A DNA stretch of 64,000 nucleotides. Source: Synchiropus splendidus (Eukaryota > Chordata > Actinopteri > Syngnathiformes > Callionymidae). Where the stretch lies: positions 11,181,366 to 11,245,365 of the forward strand of contig NC_071343.1 in assembly GCF_027744825.2 (NCBI RefSeq), given 5' to 3'. Position numbers and translations under genes: made by a program. Below are positions 44,448 through 56,640 of the stretch, in pieces. Position 1 is the first letter of the stretch. Each line of letters opens with the position of its first letter. Below the pieces are notes generated by a model. It had not been told where the DNA came from. It saw nothing but the letters and a program-made list of their open reading frames with translations, and did not search any database.

Positions 44448-47400
44448 ATGTCTTTTTCTGCGTTATCGTCAGCATTCACGTACGTTTTCATGCTTTCACT
44501 TTACTCCTCGATATTGAACTTTCTTTTTTCTCGTGTAACACTCATAAATGTGTACGGTCTCATGTCACTTAGATCTCCTTGCTATGCAATTGGTTTGACA
44601 GTTTTACTTTAAATGGAATGTATTGCACTTTGTCCACCGCAGATTAAGGTCCCTGTACCGACTGCGGCGAATCCAGGCTCACACGGTGAGAAAACCTCGG
44701 GAACTTTTGTGACATTTTTTTTCACTCCTGTTTTAAATTCTTATGATTCAGATGTCCAGTCATGTGGAGCCTGTTGTTTTACTGGAGAAAGTGGGCCGAG
44801 CTGGCGTGATCACCATGAACAGGCCTGAAGTCCTGAACGCCCTCAACTTGGCCATGGCCCAGATCATACTCCCTCAACTCAAGGTACAAGGGCCGCAAAC
44901 CTCCTCTGTGATGACGGTCAAGTCACAAGGAATTCATCTGGACAACAATATTGCATTTACTTTTACCTAATATGTTTTCTCGCATGGAATATTTAAGTAA
45001 TGTGTGGTCATGAAGATATTCCTTCTCCCAATTGTAGAAATGGGAAGTGGACAATGAGACCGATATGGTGATTATTAAAGGACATGGAAGAGCTTTTTGT
45101 TCTGGAGGAGACATTAGAGGTCAACATTCATCTGAGCATTAATTCCACTGTGTGGTTCAAAGCCCTAAAATCAAATGTCCATTGTTTCCAGCGGTGACCG
45201 AAGCAGGGAAGGTTGGCGACCCTCTTGCGCAGGACTTTTTCCGTCAAGAATATACTCTCAACAATGCCATTGGTAAGAAATAATGGCCACAAATGTAAAA
45301 GAATGTGGAGGAAGCGACTGCATAATTCACTCTCTTCTCTGCCTCTGTTCAGGAACATTCAAGAAGCCATACGTTGCCTTGATTGATGGCGTAACAATGG
45401 GCGGCGTGAGTACCATTATAAGCAATACTTGAATCAGTATGTGACTTTCTCAGGCTATTTTGTGATTGTTAGCTTTCAAAAATATAAGAGATGGTTTGGA
45501 TGAAAGTTCTCATATTCAGATGGTGGATCAGTTCTTATGCACCATAATTTGTTTTTCTTAAACTGATCCAAAATCTGCTTTAAGCAATCCTGTATCCAAA
45601 TGGAAGAAATGATATTCTACTATAGATTTAAATTGATATTTATTCTGATTTAAAATAATAACAAAAATATTCGGTAAACATTTTTCACAATTTATTATTG
45701 TATTAGAAATACGTGTATCAGTTATTGATGTTATAATCATAAGCATCAGAAATTGTCAGTCTTGACAAAAAAAAAATGCCAAAAATGAAATGAATTCACT
45801 CTCAGGAGAGAGATCTCACACTATCTCCTGCTAAAAGTAGCAGCGGCAAATGTGACTGGTTGGATCGTGAAATGACAAAGCAACCTTGCTGCTCTGTTTT
45901 TTCTCTCTCTGGTTGACAGATTTGTTTTGAATTAGAATGAGAGTCTCCCTTCCACTTTGTTGACGCAACATCACTAGTCATTAAATCTGACTTATTTGTT
46001 TCATGAAGTTCATTCATCACACTTTCTTCGTTGGCCTTGGTGCTGCGCTTCTACTTTTCTGTGGCAGCAGAACATCCCACACTGTGATGACGTGATATGA
46101 ATGGAAGGCATGTATTGATTTTCTTCTGGAACCAACTGTTCAGATCTGTAGTGTTTTTGAAAAACTAATATAGGAAAAGTCAAGCAAGGTCTTCATAATT
46201 CCAAGTCATTTAGAAATTTTCCAAATTTGTTAGTGAAGGGCTGGTGTCAATAACATGTAATTTTCACTCAAAAATGGTTTTGTTTTAAATTGGATTATTT
46301 TGTCTGCGTGTGTTTTGTCATGCTTAAAAAGGGGGAAATAATATGTAATATGAGGTCCTCTTCAATTTTTTGGATTTTTTTACTTTTTTTTTTTTTTTTT
46401 TTTTGGAAGTGAGGTTTATTCACATTAAACAAGCAACAAAGTAAATTAAATTACAAATATAGTTTATTATAATAAAAGAAAAGCCTCCACTCCACAAACA
46501 ACAAAAAAACACTCGTTCGCTCGCAATAAAGAAAATAAAACACAATAGAATGCTAATACAAGATCAATATCCAACCAGCAAAGGGGGACTGAGTTGGAGG
46601 AACTGATGTCGGGACGGGTTAGCTTGGTGGCTAATGCTACAAAGAGACTTCACGCTCCTCAGCGAAAGTTCTCACAAAGACAGGCAAACAAACCGTCTAA
46701 TAGATAAGTGGAATAGTTTTAATTTTGGCTGGACATCCCGGGAGCGCTCACTCCTGCCACCACAAAATGCATGTTGAACTGGGACATTTTCCAGGCCTCA
46801 GCGTCATCAGTCAGATTCAGAACACGCTGACCTCGGGTGGTCTGGATGAAGAGGTTTATCCAAGTAGCCGACGAGCTTGAGAAAAAGGGTGATGAGATTG
46901 GCCATCATTTATCATGATCATATAATAAACCAGCCCTTCTCCAGTATCACTTTGGGATTACGTGGGTTCTTTTTTTCTCATGGCTTTTAAGGTTCAAAGG
47001 AACTCCAACAAACCAAGAAGGACTTATTTTTTAGCACTGGAATCGTTTACATGTGAGCCGTCTCTTGTCTGTCCTTCCACATAAACTGTTCCAAGATAAA
47101 TGTATTTGGTCTGCAGATGTCACTGCCTCAGCCACGCCTGCAGAGTCATGCCAAAACAATGACAACATCTCTCCATGGCTTTGGTTGCGCTCCAACCGTC
47201 CCATTAAGCAGGTGTTTCTTCCCTTTCTGGGAGGGATCTTTGTGCGTGAGCCGAACAGGACAGTTTCAAGATCATCAGATTTCTCTCCTAAAGGTGGTTT
47301 GAAATCTGCCATTCCTGGTGAAGGGACCCTGCAGCTCAGATCAGATCTGCGTGCATCTTTCTCTCCAACATCTCCAAATATAGAACTCGTCTGTGCCCAG

Positions 47401-48151
47401 CGAGCTCTTGCATTAAAAAGCCAAACATCCAGCTGTTGGTTTGTATCAACATAAATGTCCTCTCTGCGCCAGGGTTTTCTTCCAAAGGTTGTAAATCCCT
47501 GAACTTGAAGAGGGTGGAATCAGTGATAAGTCAGACTTTAGGGACCCATTAGAGCTCTTCATGGAATGTTTATATGTTATATTTACAGCTCTGTGAGAAC
47601 TGCTGCTTTTTGAGACAAGAAACATTTGTTTGCTACAGTGACTGAAACAGAGTCTTCTAAACCAGTCACATTTGTTGTCAACAAAGGTCATTTCTCACCC
47701 TGATTCAACACATTCTTGACCATGTTGAGTATTTCTCCTTTGAGGAGCACTAAGGTCCTCTCATCGTGTTTATAAAGACCAGCTTCACAGGCGGTGTGCA
47801 CTTGATGGATCTGTACTCGTGTCATCTGTTCTTTGTCCTCGTCTGACGTTTTGTTGAATGTCTGGATCTCATCCCTCATGGCTGGATGCTTTGTGTTTCT
47901 GGCTGAGGTCTTTGTGGATGATGAAACCTTTCATTTTCTCACATTCGTTTGTGATACATTTTTCATGAAAACAAAATGTCAATAATTGAAAATATTAAGA
48001 ATATTATCTTTAAATTGCCATTGAGATTGGTGGAAAAAGGGGAAAAACTCCTTGTATAAGATGCTTATCTAAGTTTTACATCTTCTGCATTAGATAAAGG
48101 TATGAAGTATATATATATATATATACACATATATGTATATAGTCAAGGCTA

Positions 48152-48236
<85 letters not shown>

Positions 48237-51200
48237 GCACACACACACGAAATAGCTACTTATTGCTACAATAGCTGAAACAGGTGTCCTTGTAAGGAGC
48301 AAAGGATATCAACAATTTCTAAACTAAACAGTTTGTCTGACGCCCTCTTCCCCCAGTTCATACAGAGGGATTGGTGCAGAGTGGAGATGTTCTCTCCTCT
48401 CTAAAACCATGATTTGCCCATCCATCTGGATGTCTCTGGGACTGGGTCTTGAAGGATGTTAGGGAGCTAGAGTCGTGGTCTGACTTTTTTTTGAGTCAGT
48501 AATCCTCTCTCTGCTGTGTTAACTCCAATCCCCATGACTTTGGAAGAACTTGTTAAGAACGGACTTCCTGAACTTCAAAGATGGCGGCCAAGAATGCTGG
48601 CTCCATTTAGCTTGCAAACATCATAGCAAGACTTTATCGATATGCCGTTCCTCCTTGTGAAAACTGAATCCAACACATCCAAGGGAGTCTTGTCACTCAA
48701 TCTCACATCCATGATCTCCATGTCTGAAACAGGAGTTACTCACTGCTTCCAAGTGTCTCAATACTTGACCTTGGGGAGTCCAAATATGAAGCCTCCTGCC
48801 TAGTTATTATTATTGTTTATTAGGATTTGACCATGAAGTGCACTCTCTAGAAAATAATAAAGTAGATATCAACATTCACAGATGTGACCCTTTTGGCCCA
48901 GGTAGTCTGGCTGCCACACATCAGTCATGAATCATTTAATGGGAACATTTATTGTCCCTGTGGGATGATGCCCTTCCACTCAGTCATTACTGCTGACACA
49001 ACAGATCCATCTGTGACATAAAGCACTGCCCTGCTTCTGTCACGTCCTGCTCTTTCACCTGAAGCGCTTCATAAACGCTGCCTTCAAACTGTTTATTCCT
49101 CCGACACTGAAATGTATCGAAAACTTCTTCACTCATTATTGTTAAAATCCTGCTGCATTTCGTTCACCTGGGTCTGCGCACATTATTATGTGATTCCATG
49201 CAGAATAGTAGATCAGCCAGAGGATGCGGTTGCTATGGTAACTGGCTCTCACACTTTGCCTGTCCTGGAAATGTCCTCTGGCTTCGCTCATTACCCTGCA
49301 CCTCTGCCCTGCTCACTTGCCTTGACACCAATAAAACACTCACTCGTGTGAGTTGTAGTTACAGAATCAGCTTTATAGACGATGCCGAATGACTCACACA
49401 TCTTTTGACAAATGAAGTCACCCACACCTCCTCTTCCACCTGCAGGGCGTAGGAGTCTCGGTTCACGGTCGGCACCGAGTGGCCACTGAGAAGACGCTCT
49501 TTGCCATGCCAGAAACCGCCATCGGTGAGTCCAGCGTCGCTGTTTTCTTCACTCCTGTGAAAAATTGGGGCGTCCCACTTCAGATGCATCCAAACCATTA
49601 ATCATGGGGCTTCCGTGGAGGCCAGCCTTGCACGACACAACATCTGACAGAGGGTCCACGTGGGACCCAAAGGGCTATAAATAGTCCATTGGTGGTGCCT
49701 GGTCCTCGTTTCTGAGGCTCCAGAAATCAATAGTCTGAAAGTCAAGGGCTCTGCTTTAGATTCCTCAATGACTCGCTCCACATTTCACCCTTCAATCGGC
49801 AGATTTTTTAAATTGTAAAAAATTTTGAAGATTAAAGAAAAAGAATGCTTCTTTCCATTCAGGCATCAACCATCAGCGTCTGCTTTTCTGCTGCAACTGT
49901 TGTTAGACTGAAACTGGTTGCAGAGAATTGCCGTTTCCAGGATGCTCACTCGGCCGGTGCCAGCTTAAAATAAAACTGCATTAACAACCATGTATGCTCA
50001 ATGTTGCGTACAGAGCCTTCTGTACGTAACGTACAGAACTGTGCGTTCATTTCGTCCATATTTCGTGTTTACCAAAGTTTACAGATACGGAGCAGTACCG
50101 CCGGAAACCATGGGGGCAGTGTTGCTGTTACTGTCTGATACAGACATAACAATGGCAAAAATTCTCCATCTTCCATTTGATTCAGTGTTGAACATTATTT
50201 GTCAACCTAGAACACGACCATGTTGAGAACTAACACACTGAAACTGTCTATAGTTTAGTCTTGTGAGTCCCCACAAAAGAAGTATCACTTGTATTTGTCG
50301 GCGTCCGTAAAATGCTGCCGCACCTTTTGAAACACAAAAATGACACTAATATTTTGTAATAATATTGTTGACGTTGTGTTGAATCCTGTGGGTTTCCTCC
50401 ACTGTATGTCTGCACATTCTATACAGCAAATGTCTGGATCCTATCCTATCCTGAATCCTATCCTGTAGTGTTGGAAGCAGAGGGAAGCCTGCACAAATGG
50501 CCATGACTGAATCACCTCGCCTGCACTGGGATTCTGTTAGACTGGATTACTTGTGCCTGAGTGTTAATTCCTTTAAGTCTGTTTTTCTTTTAATCCTCAC
50601 ACTTGTGTAGTCAGCTACTTAATTCATCTGACCTTTCTGGAGTGTCAGCAACACTTTAGGTTTCCTTCACAGAAGAGTCAGGGATGACTGTATGTGCAAA
50701 TACGGAATGTTTTTTCACTAAATCATGACAAGGAGTGTTTGGGGCAAATATGAAGGAAGTTGAATTTCCCATGAGGAGGCGTGCGTCATGCTGCACTGTG
50801 TATTTGGTGACGGTGATGAACACAGGAGGGATTTAGACCGTTTGACCTGATTTGGGGCTGAAAAAGTAATATCATAAATGTGGCAGATTACGGCTGTTGT
50901 TCAGAGGTGCTTAGAACAGAAGAATAAATCTGTTAATCTCACCGCAAACAGGGTTTATGAGTTCAACACCAGGCTGATGGCTCTTTATCGGCCGCATCGG
51001 TACCACCACAACTCTCTGAAGTCTCTCAACTCACTGAATTATCTAAGCACTTGATGGTATTTGTTGCGGATCAAAACAGGTGGAAATGTGAGAGGAAGTT
51101 TGTGTGTATTTGGTATTACATACCTGCACCCCCAAATATGACTTTCATTTATTTATTTTTTATTCTTACTTTAATATATTATTTTATGTATATTTATATT

Positions 51201-54200
51201 GACCGACACTTTCTTGTCCACCATTTAAATGTATTTAAAAATATTTCTTCAGTGTACAATTTTGTATTTATTTGCATTTGTTTTTACTTTTAGTTTTGAT
51301 TGAATTTCTTTTGTTCATATTTGACTTATTGACATTTATTTGTACAGAAAATATTCGTAGTCAAAAATGTTATTCAGTTACTGTAATAACCAATAATTAT
51401 CATCTAAAAGACACCGCTCCGATGCCCCTCAAATTCCCCCAGGGTTTCCAACAGTGTTTTATGTCCTGACAGGTTTTTTTGCCGATGTGGGCAGTGGCTA
51501 CTTCCTCACAAGACTGCAGGGCCAACTGGGTGTGTTTCTGGCTTTGACTGGGTTTCGGCTGAAAGGACGCGACGTGCTGAGAGCTGGAATTGCCACCCAC
51601 TTCGTGGAGTCCACTAAGGTGAGTCATAGATACTCTGTTTGTTAAAAATCAAGTCCCAGCTCGCTCAGGTTAGAGGCAGGGGTCACCCCTGACAGGTCCT
51701 CTTTCTGCCACACGGCATATTTGGAAAGTAGTGACAGGCTGATGAGGCTTCGTGAAACAGCTTCCACATTATTAGAGTCCACTCTTTTTCTTTTGAAATG
51801 ATATTGGACCTTATCGAACACATCAGAATTCTCCCTACTGAGCTCTGAAAATCTGGACACTGTTTCACGAAGCCTCATCAGTCCATCACTACCAGAAAGA
51901 CAAAAAGCACACACGTACACCGACGTCTTTATTTCATCTCTGTTACCTTCCTTTGGGAGGAAACTCCAGAAACACAAGTTTCTCAGCTGATAGCTTTAAA
52001 TATTCCTCTGTCTGACTGACCGCACTATTCCAGGATCCGTGAGCATGAGCTGCATTTCTAGCCAAATAAGGCCACGACAGTACTGGGGGAGTCTGAACAG
52101 CGAAGATTAAAAACAACAATAAATCAATGAGATTTACCTTGTGATCAGACTGGAATAGTAAAACAGATGTTTTGACAATGCTGCTGGTTCTAGATGCGTG
52201 ACTTAGAAAAAGAGCTGGTGGAACTGAAGTCTCCCACTGGGGACCGAATCGCTGAAGTTCTGGACTGCTACCATGGCCAGGTAGGGAACCCTACGCTGCC
52301 CCTGCTCTCACCAGGGGCGCCATATCTGACACTGCTCTGTCATTTATTCAGTGCACTTTGGACTCAGAGAAGCCTTTTATATTGGAGAAGCACATGGCGG
52401 ATATCAACAGGTCTTTTTCAGGACATTTATTTCTCCCAACTGAAACTTCTTCTGATCACAGTTTTCCTCGTTCGTCCTCAGGTGGTTCTCCTCCGACAGC
52501 GTTGAGGGAATCTTCCAGAACCTGAAAGATGACGGATCAGAGTTTGCCATGAAACAACTAGAGGTTTGATTTTGTGGTTGGAAGTGACTCTCTGTGTTTA
52601 TCATGCCCTTACCATGCCGTCTTGTGACGATCCACCCAGATTTTTTTGCCGTTCTGTTAGTTCAGTCTACGGATGGACGATAACTTATCGTACACAATAT
52701 ACTGCCAAAGATGGCACGCTGCGCTCTCCAACTCCGTGGTGTTTGACAGCCCACACCAGTGTGTGACAGTTGTACAGTAGAGAGTGTGGTGGCCTTTGGT
52801 TCACGATCGTAGTTTTAAACTTATTTTTAATACAGGGAATGACACTGGTCGACTCTGAGTCTCTGGATCTGTGTTTATTTTATTAGATGGAGTGGTCCTC
52901 ATAGGTTCTCTGATGCGGTCATCTGCCTTGGTTTACATCAACACATGCAGGTGTTGATGGCGCCTCGGTGAAACACTGTGGTGAAAATAGTTGGATATTG
53001 GACGGACCTCTGCTCCGGTATTGGTGGTGGCGTCCTCCTCTGCGTCCCCATTAGGGTTCACTGATCGTGGACACACTCTCAAGGGCAGCGCTAATGCTAC
53101 AACCCGGCACCAGTTAAGGACCATCAACAAATTCTAAAACGGTCAAAGTATTAGTGAAATCTTCAATAAGGCAGTGAAAAACAACCATTTTAGGTGAGAG
53201 AATTGTGAAAAGGTTTTTCATCACACAAGTCAAAGGACTGACAGTTTGTATAATTGTTTGAAGAATAGAATATGACTATATGATCATTTATTCATTGTTA
53301 TTTCTTCAATAACATCTTGGAAATGTGTCCGGACAACTGTTAAGAGACATGAGACACAGCAGACAGACGGCTCAATTTAACCCCTAAATAAAGCTGGCAG
53401 AACAGTCTGTCAGACACCAGCGACTTCTACCAGACACGTCAAACATTGACTTTGTCATCTCTACACTTAGTTAACGATATTTAAACATAAGCAAAGCATG
53501 ATGTTGGAGACAAACTCCAACATAAAACAGATTCAAGAGAGACTGTAGTGTGTCCAACACATGAAATAGAGTGAAAATGTATTTATCGTGATAACAGTCA
53601 TCTGAGACTCAGATGACTGTGTGAAACAGTGTCGCCACAGTGAAAAAAGTGCCGGTGTCTTGTGAGGATTTGATCACAAAGGGACTGTGGAACTGAGGAG
53701 AGGAGATGAGGCTTCATGAAACAGTATCCTTACTATCAGCGTTCCTTAGGTGGCAAGGTTTCTTTGAAACACTTGATGAAATCCAATGATTTTAGAGCAA
53801 AGACTGCCATCTAGTGGGCTCTGAAAGTGACAATGCTGTTTCATGAAGCCTCGCCACTAACTGACTCTGGGGAGTCAAACTCTCTTGGATCAGACATGGC
53901 ACATTATTTACATTTTATTTTTAAGGACAAAACAGGATGTTTATTTTCAATGTTGGGGTCCAAAAGATGAGGACCCCCCCCCACTGGTGCTAATCCCACC
54001 CTCCCAGCTGGAGGGACTCACTGAACAGTCAGATTAAGCAGTTATATTGGTAATTACTGGTGACCCCACTTTAACACGTGGGTCACCCCCCACTGACTAA
54101 ACCATTCTGCTCTTACCCAGCGTCCACCTGGAGGAGCGGTTGAGAATCTACTTGAGATTATGTAAATGAAAGCCACAGCCTCACTAGGGATCCATCCACT

Positions 54201-55649
54201 GCTGGCATTAATAATCCTCCACCACTTGTCAGCCTGTTAATCCTCTGATGGCTGATATTGGTATTGTAGATTAAACTTGTCAGACCCCAAGCAGCGCTGG
54301 TTGGTGTCCCCTCTTCACCAGCCATTGTTAATCGGGGGGAACTCGAACATGACATGTGGTTTCACTCTTGGTTGTCCACCTTCAGACACTGTCCAAAATG
54401 TCTCCCACATCCATGAAATTGTCCTTGAGGCACCTGCGCAAGGGAGCTTCTCTGAGTCTGCAGGACAACCTGGTGATGGATTACCGCCTGACGCAGGCCT
54501 GCATGGTAAACATGCACACATCTGCCAGTACCTGGAAACATCCCACTCTGAGCTTTGTTTCTCTCGTGTCACTCCACAGAGAGGACATGACTTCTACGAG
54601 GGAGTCAGAGCTGGTGAGTTGGTCAAGCTACCGTTGGACAGATGAGAGTGTAAAGCAGCCCTAGAGCTGAATGTGTGGTGTGACGGAGCATGAGAGACAG
54701 GGCAGCGCGAGGATGGAGAACTGTGAAATGCAAGGACGTTTAAGCCATTAACAGGACGTGCGATTCAGTGAGCCACTAGGGAGCGATCGGTGTGCAAACC
54801 TGGCTCCTTGAGACCGGTGAAAACTAGTGAGCAACAGAGAAGACATCAGGGTGGTGGAGAACATTGATGCTGGCAGGTTAGAGACGGAAGAGCAAGAGGG
54901 TGAGCTGGCTTGTGGGTAGCCATGCAACATGAGCACAGGTCAGCTGTGCCATTTCCCAAAGGCCACGTGATTTACCACAGGAATTTTAAAGGGCATCAAG
55001 CCAAAAAAAAAAAAGAATGAATTTAACGTATTGAACTGGAATAGATACTGTTTGTAAATAATAAGGACAAATATTATGTATTAATTTTTCTTTATTTAGT
55101 GTACAGTTTACAAAGTGTTTTCTACTGAATCGGTGAATATCTTGGTAAAAGTGCTATGGAAAAATATTTTACTTGGTGAGGAATGACTCAAGGACTCAAT
55201 GTTGACAGTGGCAGATGGACAAACACAAAATGTCAGTGAAAATTGTGAAAGCAATTATTTTGAAAGTAAAGAAAGGTCTCATTTCTCCATGACCGGTTTT
55301 ATAGTTCCACTTCATGAGGCCTACTAATAAGCAGGCAAAGGTCCGCATGTGGCCCCCAGGCCGCGCCTTGCTCAGGTGAAGTGAGGAGCCACGGGGGGAG
55401 AGAGAGAGAGTGCCTGAGAGAGAGTGTCAGCGTGACAGAAAACTGATCAGCTCACATCAGAGAGGGAACGCAGCCTAGCAACATGTCAGTGTGTAGCCAA
55501 GTGGGAAGGACTCAGTTTCCAAACGTGTTCCAGTGCTGGTGGACCGAGACCACAACCCCAAGTGGAGCCCGGCCACGCTGGAGGAAGTGACCGACACCAT
55601 GGTGGAGGAGTGTTTCATACCTCTGGGCGAGTCCGACCTCAAGCTGTGA
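44448..55649 (+). CDS. hibch: 3-hydroxyisobutyryl-CoA hydrolase, complete, 14 coding exons
   Basis: Mitochondrial enzyme of valine breakdown; hydrolyses 3-hydroxyisobutyryl-CoA. Coding exons: 44448-44479, 44643-44685, 44752-44883, 45038-45119, 45192-45272, 45353-45405, 49446-49524, 51473-51618, 52194-52280, 52352-52410, 52482-52563, 54386-54505, 54580-54613 and 55534-55649. They sum to 1146 nt, 381 residues (human 386), all phases fitting. The N-terminus ([20 protein letters not shown]) is Ser/Arg-rich, as expected of a mitochondrial presequence. Crotonase-fold marks are present: [12 protein letters not shown] for the oxyanion hole, DGVTMGGGVG, and the catalytic pair in FAMPETAIG (Glu) and FFADVGSG (Asp). 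The end is [13 protein letters not shown] polyA signal AATAAA lies at about 55856. The roughly 4 kb intron 6 holds the antisense items described at 46384-48721. Intact gene. Confidence 0.97.
46384..46915 (-). pseudogene. Retrocopy-like mRNA 3' end with poly(A), antisense in hibch intron 6
   Basis: The minus strand has an open frame from about 46915 to a TAA at 46719-46721, containing [18 protein letters not shown] and [14 protein letters not shown]. About 300 bases of untranslated sequence follow, then AATAAA (46416-46421), twelve bases and a run of about 21 A (46384-46404). That order is what a 5'-truncated processed retrocopy leaves. I do not recognise the parent protein. It could instead be the true last exon of an antisense gene, since TTTTTCTCAAG just upstream would serve as an acceptor. 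No clear target duplication was found. Confidence 0.45.
47031..47930 (-). CDS. Possible antisense gene inside hibch intron 6, two exons, unidentified
   Basis: The upstream part (about 47700-47930) encodes [20 protein letters not shown] then [18 protein letters not shown] and ends LNQ before donor CAGG/GTGAGA near 47694. The second part starts after TCTTCAAG near 47506 and runs open to TAA at 47031, with [38 protein letters not shown] and [20 protein letters not shown]. Phase 1 at the donor matches the downstream frame, giving about 230 continuous codons. The 185-base intron has a good pyrimidine tract. The residues read like a real protein rather than a repeat, but I recognise no family. It may be a degenerate gene, a domesticated element or a fish-specific gene. 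Its start is not located; an upstream candidate exon lies at 48575-48721. Confidence 0.4.
48105..48249. repeat. (TA)n/(CA)n microsatellite in hibch intron 6
   Basis: Long ta runs interrupted by tatatatgtgtg, ending in a short acacac run. Confidence 0.95.
49525..51472. other. hibch intron 7
   Basis: Contains the dispersed repeat at 50095-50420 and a short atcctatcctgaatcctatcctg direct repeat near 50440-50465. No gene or RNA seen. Open frames are short and AT-biased. Confidence 0.5.
50095..50420. repeat. Dispersed repeat in hibch intron 7
   Basis: Related to 20785-21055 (lss intron) and, at its left part, to 31870-32000 (mcm3ap intron). Shared phrases include gacataacaatgg and caccttttgaaacacaaaaa. 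Ends and family not defined. Confidence 0.45.
51729..51891. mobile_element. hAT-like MITE copy in hibch intron 8
   Basis: Left end tagtgacaggctgatgaggc, right end the reverse complement of tagtgatggactgatgaggc. The flanks ttggaaag and ccagaaag agree at six of eight positions, so the target duplication has decayed. Same family as 27144-27339. Confidence 0.75.
53700..53872. mobile_element. hAT-like MITE copy in hibch intron 11
   Basis: Starts gatgaggcttcatgaaacag and ends ctgtttcatgaagcctcgcc, with the internal phrase gactgccatctagtgggctct shared with the complete copy. The extreme termini are eroded. Confidence 0.7.
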
Positions 55650-56550
55650 CGCTCATCGCCTGCTTTTCCGGCCTCAGACACCGTTTAGCCTTTGCTGACC
55701 CCCGACTTGTGCTACAGTCTGTGTCAGTCACACAACAACCTGATCATGAGTGATAGTAGTCATGTATCAACAAGTATTACGCATTCAGTTGAATAATAAT
55801 CATGTAGAGCTGTTGTATGAGTAGAAATCATGTCATTATACTGTATTCACGTGTCAATAAAATATTCCACTGAGTGAAGCGCAGTCCGCAGTGGGCGACA
55901 GATACATAGTGGTGCTGACTTGTTTTATTAGAAGCTTTTCTCTCTGCCGCAGTATCTGACAAATGTACGACAGCGAGATTTAATATTCAGTTGGGATCAG
56001 CGCGGCTGTAAATATAAGCCTCCAGACAGGGCGACGACCTTGGCTGCCACAAAAGGACGCAAGAGGCGAAAATGATCTCACCGTCGGCTTTGTGACGTTT
56101 TATCTGTGGGATTGTTGTCAAACGGTTCCAGATTGTGATGGGAGATAACGCAGTCAGTTCTAAAGCCTCCACAGTGTTTGGTAAATGTCAAAAAAATGGG
56201 ATATTAAAGGAAAATGTTTTGCACCATACTATGGTTGTCCAGTCAATTTGTTCAGGTGAAATCTCTCTGTCTCTGTGCGAGACAAACAAAAGCATCTGTT
56301 GCTTCTGTTCAGGGATGTTTTTCCCTACACAATGGCCAGGGTTTCCACTACTATGAATGGACTTCTTATACAAATATTTTCAAGATATTAAAAGAGCTTT
56401 AGTTTAAATAAAGTTATAGAGAAACATGGATATAGCCACCATCGTGATTTATTGTGCTATTGTCAAACTGATGCAAAGTAAACAATATTTTGTTGTTTAA
56501 AATGTATGTATGGGTCCATCATTTGATTCAGTAATATACCAAATTCATGT

Positions 56551-56559
56551 GTGTGTGTG

Positions 56560-56639
<80 letters not shown>
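56551..56639. repeat. (GT)n(AT)n microsatellite
   Basis: gtgtgtgt followed by at runs with atgtat interruptions. Confidence 0.95.
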
Positions 56640-56640
<1 letters not shown>

